Shown one piece after another: positions 35,614-45,107 of a stretch of DNA of 64,000 bases. Position 1 is the stretch's first letter; the number at the start of each line of letters is the position of its first letter. This DNA comes from Plantago major (lineage: Eukaryota; Streptophyta; Magnoliopsida; Lamiales; Plantaginaceae): the NCBI GenBank assembly GCA_026545765.1, contig CM048843.1:14035501-14099500 (forward strand). Direction: 5' to 3'. The notes beneath the pieces are model-generated. The model saw only the letters and a list, made by a program, of their open reading frames with translations, had not been told where the DNA came from and made no database searches. The position numbers were made by a program, and so were the translations under genes.

Positions 35614-35657
35614 GGGGGGGGGGGGTTAGTGCCCGGTTTGCCAAGTGTCAAACCGGG
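35614..35657. other. G tract and stem-loop in Tat copy 1 left LTR
   Basis: A run of 12 G (35614-35625) is followed by CCCGGTTTG-CCAAGTGT-CAAACCGGG (35632-35657), a perfect 9-bp stem with an 8-base loop. It lies downstream of the TATA box on the element's strand, so it is present in the RNA leader and probably at the RNA 3' end as well. Confidence 0.75.
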
Positions 35658-35760
35658 ATGAGACTTTACTCGAGAGTGACTGAAGGTCAACTCTGTATAA
35701 TACTCGGGATTGGGATCGTGAAGTGACTTGTAAGATGACTTACTTGTGGAGATGTGTGCC

Positions 35761-35770
35761 TTATTTATAG
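35761..35770 (-). promoter_or_regulatory. LTR TATA box, Tat copy 1 (left LTR)
   Basis: On the minus strand CTATAAATAA, followed by GGCACAC. Transcription would start about 30 nt to the left, near 35,735. Confidence 0.65.
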
Positions 35771-36417
35771 GCTATCATCAAAATGGAAGGCCTTGCTAGG
35801 ATTGCGCCAAGTGTAAGGCTACGATTGAGCCACCAATGCTAATATGAGGCCCATTGCCCAATAATGAAGCTTTAGCCCATGCCATCTTGGGCTTTAGGGG
35901 TGGTTTGGTCATTATTGGGAGAGTTCTTGAGGATGTGACTAGTTCTGTCGAGATCCCAGGTTCGGAGAGATGGGTCCGGACGATTGGTCCGGACCATATT
36001 TGGTTGTCAGCTGAGGAAGTTCTCCTACCTGTCCAACTCTCCCGATTCGGAACTCCTGGGTTCGGACATCTCACTCTTTGGTGCCCATTTGCTTGGTTGC
36101 TTTATGAGATGGTCATGCTGGATCCGAGTTGACATCCGGATCGGAGTCCTTGGGTCGGAGAGGGTACTGACTTAGCACTATGCTCCTTTGCCAGAGAGGC
36201 TCGGACCAAGGTGGGTCGGACCTATGGTTCCGGGTCGGGCCTTGTAGGTCCAAATCCTTCGTCCCTTTCTTTCAATGTGGGTCGGACCATGGTTGGTCTG
36301 TCCGGATCGGACCGTTGGCTCGGACCAAAGTGTCTTGGATCCATTGGATGACTTGGGATGCCTTAGGATTCGTTCCTAGGTCCTTTATGACGGATTGGAC
36401 ATATTTCCGTATCAACA

Positions 36418-36465
36418 TATGTCCCCATAGTTTCCAAGTATCTTAGTAGAAGATAGTTGTGGAAC
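36418..36465 (-). other. Polypurine tract region, Tat copy 1
   Basis: On the minus strand GGAAACTATGGGGACATA abuts the LTR's TGTTG. The next 30 bases (TTTCCAAGTATCTTAGTAGAAG on the plus strand, in part) are kept almost unchanged in Tat copy 2 at 51779-51826, beyond what a polypurine tract alone needs. Confidence 0.6.
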
Positions 36466-37052
36466 TATTGGCTTGGGAAGCTGTTGAAGAAGGATCCGTT
36501 CTTCAGTCCAATCCGCCTAAACGAGTTGAAAAAAGGTGAAAATCGTGATTGTGGGTTCGACTTAGTCTCTCCCCCTTTTTTTCTAAAACATCGTTGCCAT
36601 CCGAGGGGCTGGGTCCGAAGGGCAACGAAGTGAAGAAAAAAGAAAAAAGAGTATTTGTAATCGAGACTAAGTTTAGGCTCCGAACATCGGTAGTGTACCT
36701 GTGATTAGCTACGGTGGCGGACCGTAGGTGCGTGTCCCGTCCGAACCAACCTCTGTGGTCAAGTGTAGGTCCGAAGTGTAATCGCTCGAGTAAACGAGGT
36801 CCCTTGTGTGAACAAGTTATGTTGGACTGATAAGCCGCTAGGCATCCGAGAAGATGATAATCCGGAACTCTCGTGTTGTCTGCCGCCCGAGAGTGGGATA
36901 GTTGTTGTATTTGCCTATTCGCGAGATGAATTTGTTGTACCAATTCGTCATTTCACTTGGTATATTTGTACTATGCCGTTGGATGATTTTTGATCTACGA
37001 TTGAGATTTAATCCCGAAAAATCGTGACGGTTGGAGTTCCCAATATGGCCCT

Positions 37053-37062
37053 CTATAAATAG
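37053..37062 (+). promoter_or_regulatory. TATA box of the antisense gene, Tat copy 1
   Basis: CTCTATAAATAGAGG, a near-consensus plant TATA box on the plus strand, about 440 bp upstream of the gene's ATG with a 5'-UTR intron between. A matching TTATAAATAG sits at the same place in Tat copy 2. Confidence 0.7.
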
Positions 37063-37492
37063 AGGGGTTGGCTGGTTCATTTGCTCACCGTTTAGAGAGA
37101 GAATTTTCGCATTCTGAGTATATCCGAAGCGACTAGTGTCAATCCGAAGCGAGCGACGAGAGATCCGAAGCACGAGATCGCATACGAAGCCAAGGCATTT
37201 CCATCTAATCATCCGAGTCCAAGTAAGTTTACTTGTCTCATCTTATCATTTGTCTGCATTGTCTTTCATCTTCTAGTTGCTCGGATGCATGCTTATGATG
37301 TGTATTATAGTTTTAATACTCCATACGTTCTCAATGTTGACTAACGCCGAATCGGCATCGTACTGACTCCGAACTAACTTTGCCTGGGAAAGCCAGTAGT
37401 GTTTGCTTATAAACTGACCACTTTAATATACATAAACGACCTCTCGGACTGCCATCTTAAAGCTTACGAAATTGCTTTCTCCTTTCCCTAGG

Positions 37493-40400
37493 ATGTCCGA
37501 GAGTGATAGCCAAAATTGATCCGAGGCTGAGGGATACGACTCCGAAGCGATATCTTTAACCGATAGCTCCGAGGAGATTGAGATCGTAGATGACGACGAA
37601 GTAATGGAGGTGGAACAAGCGCCCCATCCGAGCCGGGAAGAGCCCGAGGTAAGTTCCTTACTTCGGTTAGTTGTTCCGGATCCAGGTCCTCCGAGGCGTC
37701 AGGATTACCTGCGAGTGTCCCATGTGCAGGTTATTGTAGCGGCTCAAGAGACAAGTTCGCGAGTTATAGGAATTCGTCGCCCGGGTCGGGCTGGCCAAGA
37801 ATCCGAACTTCCGGTAGAGATTCGATCCTTAATTCGCAACCTTGGTTATAATTTTAGGAGTAATCCTAATCGAGTCCCGTTCGTTCCAAATCCGCAGGCG
37901 CCGATCATCGAGGAAGTTCATGATACCTCGGAAGCACCTCCCAATTTTGGTATCTTCGAAGAGGGTGAGGAGGATCGTGTGCAAGTCACTGCGCCTCTTC
38001 GGACTGTCGTAGAGTTAGCGTCCTCATCCGAGGAAGATGAGGCAGAAGGAGGTGTGCGGGCCCAAGATTTCGGTTCCGAAGAGGAGGAAGGTGTAGAGCA
38101 ATCCGCTCATATGCTCCGTGTGGAATCTGCTGGGCAAGCAGGGCCGAGTCGGCAGATGGCTGAGGAAGAGCGTCCGGAGAGGCTGAGGAAGGGTGAGGAC
38201 GTATTCCAAGTAAAGTTCCCTCGGTCTAAAGACGAGGTCACTCACCCCGATCCGGAGGGCGAGTTGAATGAAGACGGTACTTTGCCTACCTGTGCCTCAA
38301 CCATCCGAGCCGATGAAGTGGATGAGCTCCGGAGGAGATATGAGATCCCGGAGTGTGTGGAGATTCTCGTCCCCTGCATTTAATCTCATGCGTTCTACAA
38401 TCCGCCTCCGGGATACATGTGTGTTTATGAGATAAGTCTCCATTGCGGGTGGCGGCTACCCGTATCGTCCGAGTTTCTGGAGATTTTGAACAGTATGGGG
38501 TTGAGTCCGCACCAGATCATCCCCAACTCCCTCGGAAATCTGATGTGCTTCGGGGTCTTATGTAAATATAAAGGCATCCCGGTCACATTCGATAATTTTC
38601 GTAAATTATTCAACATAAGTGTAAGTAATAGGAACACATGGTTCTATACGTTCGTATGTCACCAGCGACATCGTTTTTGTTGACCCCCTGTCCTCATTGG
38701 GAATCCAATGGTTCAAGAGGTACATTTTTGTCCGTCCGGCTCTGAAGCCCGGGCAATCCGAAGCGGAGAGGGCCAAGTGGCAATTTGAGAGGAAATTCTT
38801 CCGGGGCAAGCTGCCAGATTGGAAGCCACCGGCACGGAACATCCCTTTATGGATGCAAGCGCTTCATCGAAGTCAAGAGCCGGAAAAGTACTTCTTCCGA
38901 GGGCTGATATGTCAGCCTCTTCCTTACTTGGCCGGCTTGTCCGTGCCAAGTTTTTGTGACAATATGAAGGATTTGAGTAAGTGGTTTCTCTCTTCCTCTG
39001 GTTGGTTGTCCGATTCGGTTTGTCGACTATGTAGTTACTATTTGTAGGTTCTTTTGTATTTTGCAACTCATTGTGATTCGGATGTGCAGCTTTTTGGTTC
39101 GAGTATACGATGTCGACCATGCGGGAGTTGAAGCGTCAGCAAAATGCTGCGCAGCGGAAGGAGTTGGCAGAGGGTTCCCGGACCCAGATTATCAAGACTT
39201 CCACCGTACTCCCGATGGACGAGCCAAGAAATGCTGCCGTGTTCCGAGTGGAGGAATCTCGGAGAGCTGCTGCGGGCGAAGAGGCCCAAACTATCCCTAC
39301 TCCGGACAAGGGTAAGGTGGTCGGATCTAAGGGCTCGAAGAAGCCTCCAAGGTCCGTGTCCCGAGATCCTCCCGCAAGCGGATCGAGCGCTGCGGCTGCA
39401 AAAAAGCGCTCCTCCGAAGGTCCGAATCCTCCCTCCAAGAAAGGCAAGGAAAAGATGAGCGAGGCGCCCGAGCTGGATTCGGATGCTGAAGTTGCTCGGT
39501 TGGTTGCTGCTTCGGAGTTGGAGCGGATTTCGGAGTTAACTGCCGCTCAGTGAAAAGTGAGTTTAAATTTTCCGTTGGTTTTACATCTTCTTGTGGTTCG
39601 GAGGTATCTAACACTTCCGATGTTTCGTTTTTGTTCTTAGCTTGCTGCTGCCGTTGAAGCATGCTCCTTGGTAGCTGCTCGGAGGGCTACCCTAGAAGAG
39701 GATTTGGCCAAGGCTGAGGCTGCCCGGGCGATTGAAGCGTCCCGGTTGAATGCACTTCAGAGCGCCTAAAGAAGGCCATAGCTGCTAAACAGGAGGCCGA
39801 GTCGGAGACGGCCAAGATGAAAAGTGCCATCCGATCTTTGGAGACTGACTTGAAAGTGCACCAAGATAGTTTGGACGAGTTCGTGGGTGTCTCTCGGACT
39901 TTCAAAGATAAGATGCTGAAGGAGCTTCGGGTCCCACAAGGGCGCCAAGATTTCCTTGATTCGGACTCCTGTAAGTTTTTGTTCGAGTCAAAGTATGACG
40001 AGGCCCGCCAAGATGGGTTTGATGCAGCTGTGGACCAGTGCCGGAGGAAGGGTTGGATACCGGATGGCTTGGACTTGGACGCTGAGGGGGTGTCCGCCTT
40101 TAAGAATGGAGATGGCTCGGACTTTGCTCCGGAGGGTGTCTTGGACGAAGACCTGCTTAAGTGTGAATTTGTGGAGCTGGTCTGATTTAGCCTGAGGGCA
40201 AGAAGTACAACCATGGCGGTCCGTATCTCCCATCCTTCGTTCCTCGGGTGCTTATGTCCAGTGTTTTCGTTCCTTTGGAGGATCACTTGGAACACAATCG
40301 AGACTGGCTGACTCTGCCCGGGCCTGTCCATGGCTTTGATCGCGACCTAGACTTGATGGAGCAGTGTCCGGCCTTCCTGAAAGAGGTTGAGGCTCGGAGA

Positions 40401-40508
40401 GAACGGAGGTTAGCCCAGCCCAACAAAGAAGGTCAAGCGCCTCCGGAGAAGGATACTGGGGGCCCCTCTCGGTCTCAATCTAGTTCGTCCGAGCGGCGAA
40501 GGCAGTGA
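37493..40508 (+). pseudogene. Antisense extra gene of Tat copy 1 (Transposase_28-like, spliced)
   Basis: The ATG at 37493 follows a 5'-UTR intron (GTAAGT at 37223, CCCTAG at 37491) and starts MSESDSQN, then meets an in-frame stop at codon 9. The N-terminal ~290 residues are acidic and proline-rich. After a second in-frame stop at 38381-38383 comes the conserved domain: HAFYNPPPGYMCVYEI, LHCGWRLP, PNSLGNLMCFGVLC and ALKPGQSE, matching the 'putative gypsy type transposon' family (PF04195, Transposase_28). Intron 2 is 38977-39089; exon 3 encodes FWFEYTMSTM and a Ser/Lys/Pro-rich linker. Intron 3 is 39557-39640; exon 4 is a coiled coil ending KCEFVELV, with a further tail to 40508. Two stops and three frameshifts show decay. 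The gene runs opposite to gag-pol. Similar extra ORFs are known from Tat-lineage elements; their role is unknown. Confidence 0.75.
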
Positions 40509-42858
40509 AGACGGGGTATGCCCCGGGTTTTTTGTAGTAGGGTGCCTCCGGGCCTAAAAACAATGTTGTCCTTTTTGCTCGTCATCTTTTGTTGTACAAA
40601 CATATACTTATCTTTGATGAATGTTATTGGTTCGGGCCCCTTGGTGGCTCGGAACTATTTTTTGTTGCTGACATACTAATGTTGCTGTTTTCATTCTTGC
40701 GCGTTTAATTTCGTATTTGCCTAGTAACTCATCAACTCTCGTAAACTCGGATGATGGGTTCGGACCCTTGAGATTCAAACCGCCAGATCGTTAATTTACC
40801 TGATGCAAATGTTCCTTTGCTGGTCATGGGGGACGATCACCCATTGTACCCATCCGAATCGGAATCTTTAATAGAAATAAGCCGGATCACGAACGGTTCG
40901 GAGCCACGTCTTAGAGTGACAAGGCTTGCAAGAAAGAGAATTCCCTTGTATCGTGATAAGTAGCGTCGATTCGGACGTTGACTTGGTGCGTCATCCCGAG
41001 TCATACAGACTTGTGAGAGAGCGAGAAGATGATCAGCATTAAGTATAGGGTGACTCTATACGAATCACAGTTGCTTCGGATGTTGTCATGTCAGCCCCGA
41101 GCTTGATACGTTCGAGTGAGTAACTTAGTCAATGTGTCCGACCGTATGGATGGATTATTGGGTCACAATGGAAGTCAAGAGCTGTGCCCATGTTCGGCCC
41201 AAGCCCATTTCCGGTAGCTAGCTGGGACATGTGTCCGCTTCTGGTTGGTCCTCTCTTTCTATATATACCCTTGCTTTGTACGGCTTTTCTTTAGGACAAT
41301 TCTCCCTTTTATAGTAACTGAGGGTCCGGAGCTCGAGTCCGAGCGGCTGGCGAGCATGTTTATACCATCACTCTTGCGCGTGATCTCATTCCAAGGGTGT
41401 CTCCGATGCTTCGGAAGTCTACCCGGGTTGGTTCACGGTGAGAGGTTTTGGAATTTAAATTGCTCGGAAAGCCAGCCTCGGATCTTCGAGGATACGGTCC
41501 GTGCCGAGTGAGGCCTGAAATCTTTGCCAAGCAATTCCTCTGATCGTCAGGCTAATCTTCTTTCTCCGGGGCTGTGGTCTATATCCACGACTTTAGCCCC
41601 GGAGAGGTAGATTAGCTGGATGGTTTGGGGATCTTCAAATAGTTATTTTTGAACCTCAATGCATCCGAGGCATTCCGCTCTGGGTATGTGCCCGGGGGGC
41701 GACAAGTCGGCATAATTAGTTTGGTAGAATCCCTTCCAGTATTTCGTGGTTCGGTCGTAAAAAACCGCCCGAGATGTTGGAAGGCTTTCTACCAATCCTG
41801 TTGTGTCTAGTTGTTCGTCTCTCGGATTGAGGGAGATGTATCCCTTTTAGTAGGTCTTTTAGCTCGTCCTTGAAGATACGTATCCGAGCAGTTCGGTTCT
41901 GTTTGTTTGGAGTCGGATCATTGGGGACTCCCGGAAGTAACCTTTTTGGTGACTCGTTTGTCTTACACCTATGGTCTTTCGTCCGAGCAGCTCGACCTTG
42001 TTGGTGGCTGTGTTCCAGAATTGGAGGCTCGAGGGAGCGACTTGCAATTCTGGGACGGAGTTCCTGACTATGCCGGTCTTGTTGGGACTCGGACCAACGG
42101 GAGCCTCCGGAGTGACTTGGGTTAATCCGACTATCCGGGTTGGTCGCCTTCCAAATACTTTAAATTTGGGATGTGTTTATAGTATTTGGTAAGAGGCGAT
42201 ACAGATTGTTATAGTGCTTCTTGCTTGCTTCGGAGCTCTCTTTCGTTTAGAAGTGATGAAGTATCCTCTCTGGAAGCATTGAATGGCCTCAGTTGTCTCG
42301 TCTGGCTGCTGTTAGTCTTTAGATCGTCCGAAGGGGGTTCCGAAATCTTTGTCAGTAAGCAATCAAAGTTGGGATGGAGGAATTCCTTCTTCCTTCGGAG
42401 CGCCCACAGATAAAGTTAATAGTGCTCGGACGGGGTTTGGTTCGGTAGACCAGGGTTAATTAAGAAGCTTCGCTGTAGAAGTAGAAAAGAGATAGAATAG
42501 GAGCTTGTTTTTGTAAGCTTGATTAGGGCTCTTCGGACCCTGACTTTGTAATTCTGTATTCCTGTTTTAATAAAAGCGTATTTGCCTTTGTCAAGGTCGG
42601 ACACTGTTTGATTGTGTTAATCCGATCCGGATCAGTGTATGATCTAGTTTCGGATCGAGTAGTTAAATATCTCCATGGCCTGTTCGAATCATGACATCCG
42701 AAGGACATGATTATTAACAATGTTTATGAAATCACAGTTGTATTGATTTGACGGAAATCGAATTACAACTTGAGGGCTTCGAGGCCTTTTCAAAAAACAA
42801 ACACAAAAAACAGATCGACAAGACAAAGGAAGATGACAGTCGTTGCCACACTCCTTTT
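40509..42858. other. Spacer between antisense gene and integrase, Tat copy 1
   Basis: No supported protein. It contains a plus-strand CTATATATACCC (41259-41268) that could be a second TATA box at the place where Tat copy 2 has one (56135), a strong inverted repeat at 41551-41616, and an AATAAA polyadenylation-like signal near 42570 on the plus strand. The 88-codon frame at 41245-41511 overlaps the TATA-like word and is not convincing. Confidence 0.5.
41551..41616. other. Inverted repeat, 66 nt
   Basis: GCTAATCT (41551) pairs with AGATTAGC (ending 41616); inside it TCTCCGGGGCT pairs with AGCCCCGGAGA, and GTGG pairs with CCAC. Short unpaired bases separate the helices. The pairing is much stronger than surrounding sequence would give by chance. 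Confidence 0.75.
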
Positions 42859-43892
42859 CTAAGTGTAAAACTTTTGGAGATTCTTGGCATTCCAAGTTCT
42901 CTTCAAGGCCCGCCCTTGCTCATCTTCTAGTTCAAAGCTTCCATTAACTCTTGCCCCAGTAACTTTGTACGGTCCTTCCCACTTGGGCTTAAGTTTCCCC
43001 ACATGACTTAGTATATCGGCTCTTCTGAGGACTAAGTCTCCAACTTGTATGTCCTTGGGAAAGACACGTTTATTGTAGGCTCGAGCGGTCATGGCTTGGT
43101 ACCGAAGGATGTTGGCCAACGCCTTATCGCGCTTGTCTTCAAGGAGCTCAAGGTCATAGATCCTTGCGATCTCATTATCAATTGGGTTGTATTGCTGGAT
43201 TCTCTGGGTTGCCACCACCGTTTCTGAAGGGATGACCGCCTCAGATCCGTAGACCAGGGAGAAAGGTGTTTCTTGTGTAGCGACCGCCGCCGCTCGATGC
43301 GCCCAAAGGACCGCGTCGAGATCATCCGCCCAACTATCTTGGGAAGTTCTCAACCTTTTCTCCAAAATTTTGACTATGGTCTTGTTGGTGGCTTCCACCT
43401 GACCATTGGCTTGGGGGTGGCCAATGGAAGTAAAACGTTGTTCTATTTTGAAGGACTGAAGCCTTCCTTGTCTTGACCAAAAATTGTGCTCCATTGTCCA
43501 AACTAGCACTCGTGGGAGTCCAAACCGCAGATGATGTTCTTCCATATGAACGTCCAACCTCGCTTCGTGATGGTTTACATCGCCTTCACCCACTTACTGA
43601 AGTATTCCACTGCCACTATTAAGAACTTCTTTTGATGTGTTCCTCGAGGAAAGGGACCAAATATGTCTATGCCCCATTGATCAAATGGGCATGCTATGAT
43701 TGACGGAATCATAGGGTTGGTCGGGCGGTGTGGTATGTTGGCATAGTATTGGCAGTCTTCACAGGCGCGGGCGATGTTGGCAGCATCAATGTCAATAGTT
43801 GGCCAATAGTATCCTTGCCTTATGATCTTTTGCGCCAAAGTTCTTCCTCCAGAATGACTTCCACAACTTCCGGCGTGGATTTCTTTCATCAC
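42859..43892 (-). pseudogene. Tat copy 1 integrase
   Basis: Block 43575-43892 has the H2C2 zinc part (GSCGSHSGGRTLAQ, then CEDCQYY) and the first catalytic Asp in WGIDIFGPFPRG. Block 42859-43593 has the rest of the core: IGHPQANGQVEATNK with the catalytic Glu, and the C-terminal part VGDLVLRRADIL, KLKPKWEGPYKV, ending NLQKFYT at the stop 42859-42861. The two blocks are in different frames, and the region with the second Asp (SDNGxQF in relatives) is garbled, reading VWTMEHNFW. The integrase is therefore dead. It would insert cDNA in the nucleus. Confidence 0.88.
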
Positions 43893-43973
43893 AGTTTTTG
43901 CCTCTTGAGGATCTAGGCACCTGATATGAGTTCCGCTGTAGGATCTTTTGTAGAGATCTTCTTCCAGAATAAA

Positions 43974-45107
43974 TTATCTATTAGCTCGACATTGAATCTT
44001 CCTGGCCTCTCTAGGATCCACAGGTAAAGTACCATCCTTGAGGTAACGGAATATATCAGTCATCCAGTTTCTTTCTATGCTCAAGAGAAGCATCTGTCCG
44101 TTGGGGTTTGCCAGGGAGGATTCCGCACGGGTCATTAGGATGACACTGCTTGTGTCCAAAGCTCCTAAGGCTGAGGCGTACTTGGAGAGGGCGTCGGCTT
44201 TTTCATTCCATTCTTTGTGAAATTGGTCAAGAGTGAATTCTTCAAAGTGCTCAACCTCTTTTTTGAGGAGCTCCAAGTACTTGATCATGTTAGGTCCTTT
44301 GGTGGTAAAGGACCCGGAGAACTGGGATTGTATGAGCTGCGAGTCTGTGTAGGCTTTGATCCTTTTTACCTGAAGGGCTTTCGCCATTCTTAGGCCGGTG
44401 ATAAGTGCTTCATATTCGGCTTCGTTGTTCGTCACCTTAAAATTGAGGGTGATGGCGTACTCTAGCTTGGCTCCTTCAGGACTTTCAAGGAAAATTCTTA
44501 TTCCTCCCAACCGTCCGGTTGATGATCCGTCCACTTGTAATGTCCAACATTCTTTGTTTCTTTCTTTTCCTCCCGAAGTGGGAGTGAGTGCCTTCTCAAC
44601 CTCCTGCTTCTTGTCGGAAGATGCAGTTGTCGAGGTATTGAGTTCTTCGTCCAAGAGAAACATGTGCCTTACTCTCAGTGAATCATCCATAAGTTGGTGA
44701 TACTTAGTCACAAGCTGGATGCTGCCTCTTTGTGTCTCTTCTGCTTCTTTATTTCCACTTGATTCCTTGATTTGGGCTATCACCACATGGCTAGCCTTTT
44801 CCTGGGAGTTTCCGTTCTCTTCTTCTCTTTTCTCTGGATAGTCTACCAGGAAGTCGGCCAGAACTTGCGCTTTCTTGGCAGATGGGGCTTGATACCCAAT
44901 ATCATATTCACTCAGCTCAATAGCCCATTTGGACAGGCGTCCTGACTGATCCGGTTTGTCCAAGACATGTTTAAGTGGCTCATTTGTAAGGACCACAATC
45001 CGATGCGACTTGAAGTAAGGCTTCAGTCGCCGTGCTTCGCTGCGGCAAAGGTAAACCAAGAAAGGCGAGCTTCTCAACTTTGACATATCTGTTCTCAGAG
45101 CCTGCAA
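43974..45107 (-). pseudogene. Tat copy 1 RNase H and second (Tat-type) RNase H
   Basis: The start of this 377-codon block is the end of the retroviral-type RNase H (VVLTNEPLKHVL, SGRLSKWAIELSEYDI). After a linker rich in Lys, Glu and Ser, a second RNase H domain appears: WTLQVDGSSTGRLGG with the first Asp, NNEAEYEALITGL with Glu, and KAYTDSQLIQSQ with Asp. This extra domain, of the archaeal/plant type, is a known acquisition of the Tat lineage. The block lies in a different frame from the upstream RT, joined near 45,000-45,110. Confidence 0.85.

Larger units (their letters stand above)
35471..36417 (-). repeat. Tat copy 1, 3' LTR (left)
   Basis: It starts TGAGGGTGTAACTCC and ends CCGTATCAACA. 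The partner LTR starts TGTTGAGGG, so the first three bases (TGT) are missing here. U3 lies on the right part, with several CGGACC words; the R-U5 part on the left carries a 12-base G tract and a stem-loop. Confidence 0.92.

Noticed and set aside
36180-36446. Open frames within Tat LTRs and their repeats near 49,262-49,930
   Set aside because: They are identical in both LTRs because the DNA is repeated; no domain is recognisable and LTRs are normally non-coding.
39136-39662. Minus-strand frames opposite the antisense gene (39136-39447, 39327-39662, 39687-40331)
   Set aside because: These are shadows of the plus-strand gene, whose introns, domain and coiled coil are shared with Tat copy 2.
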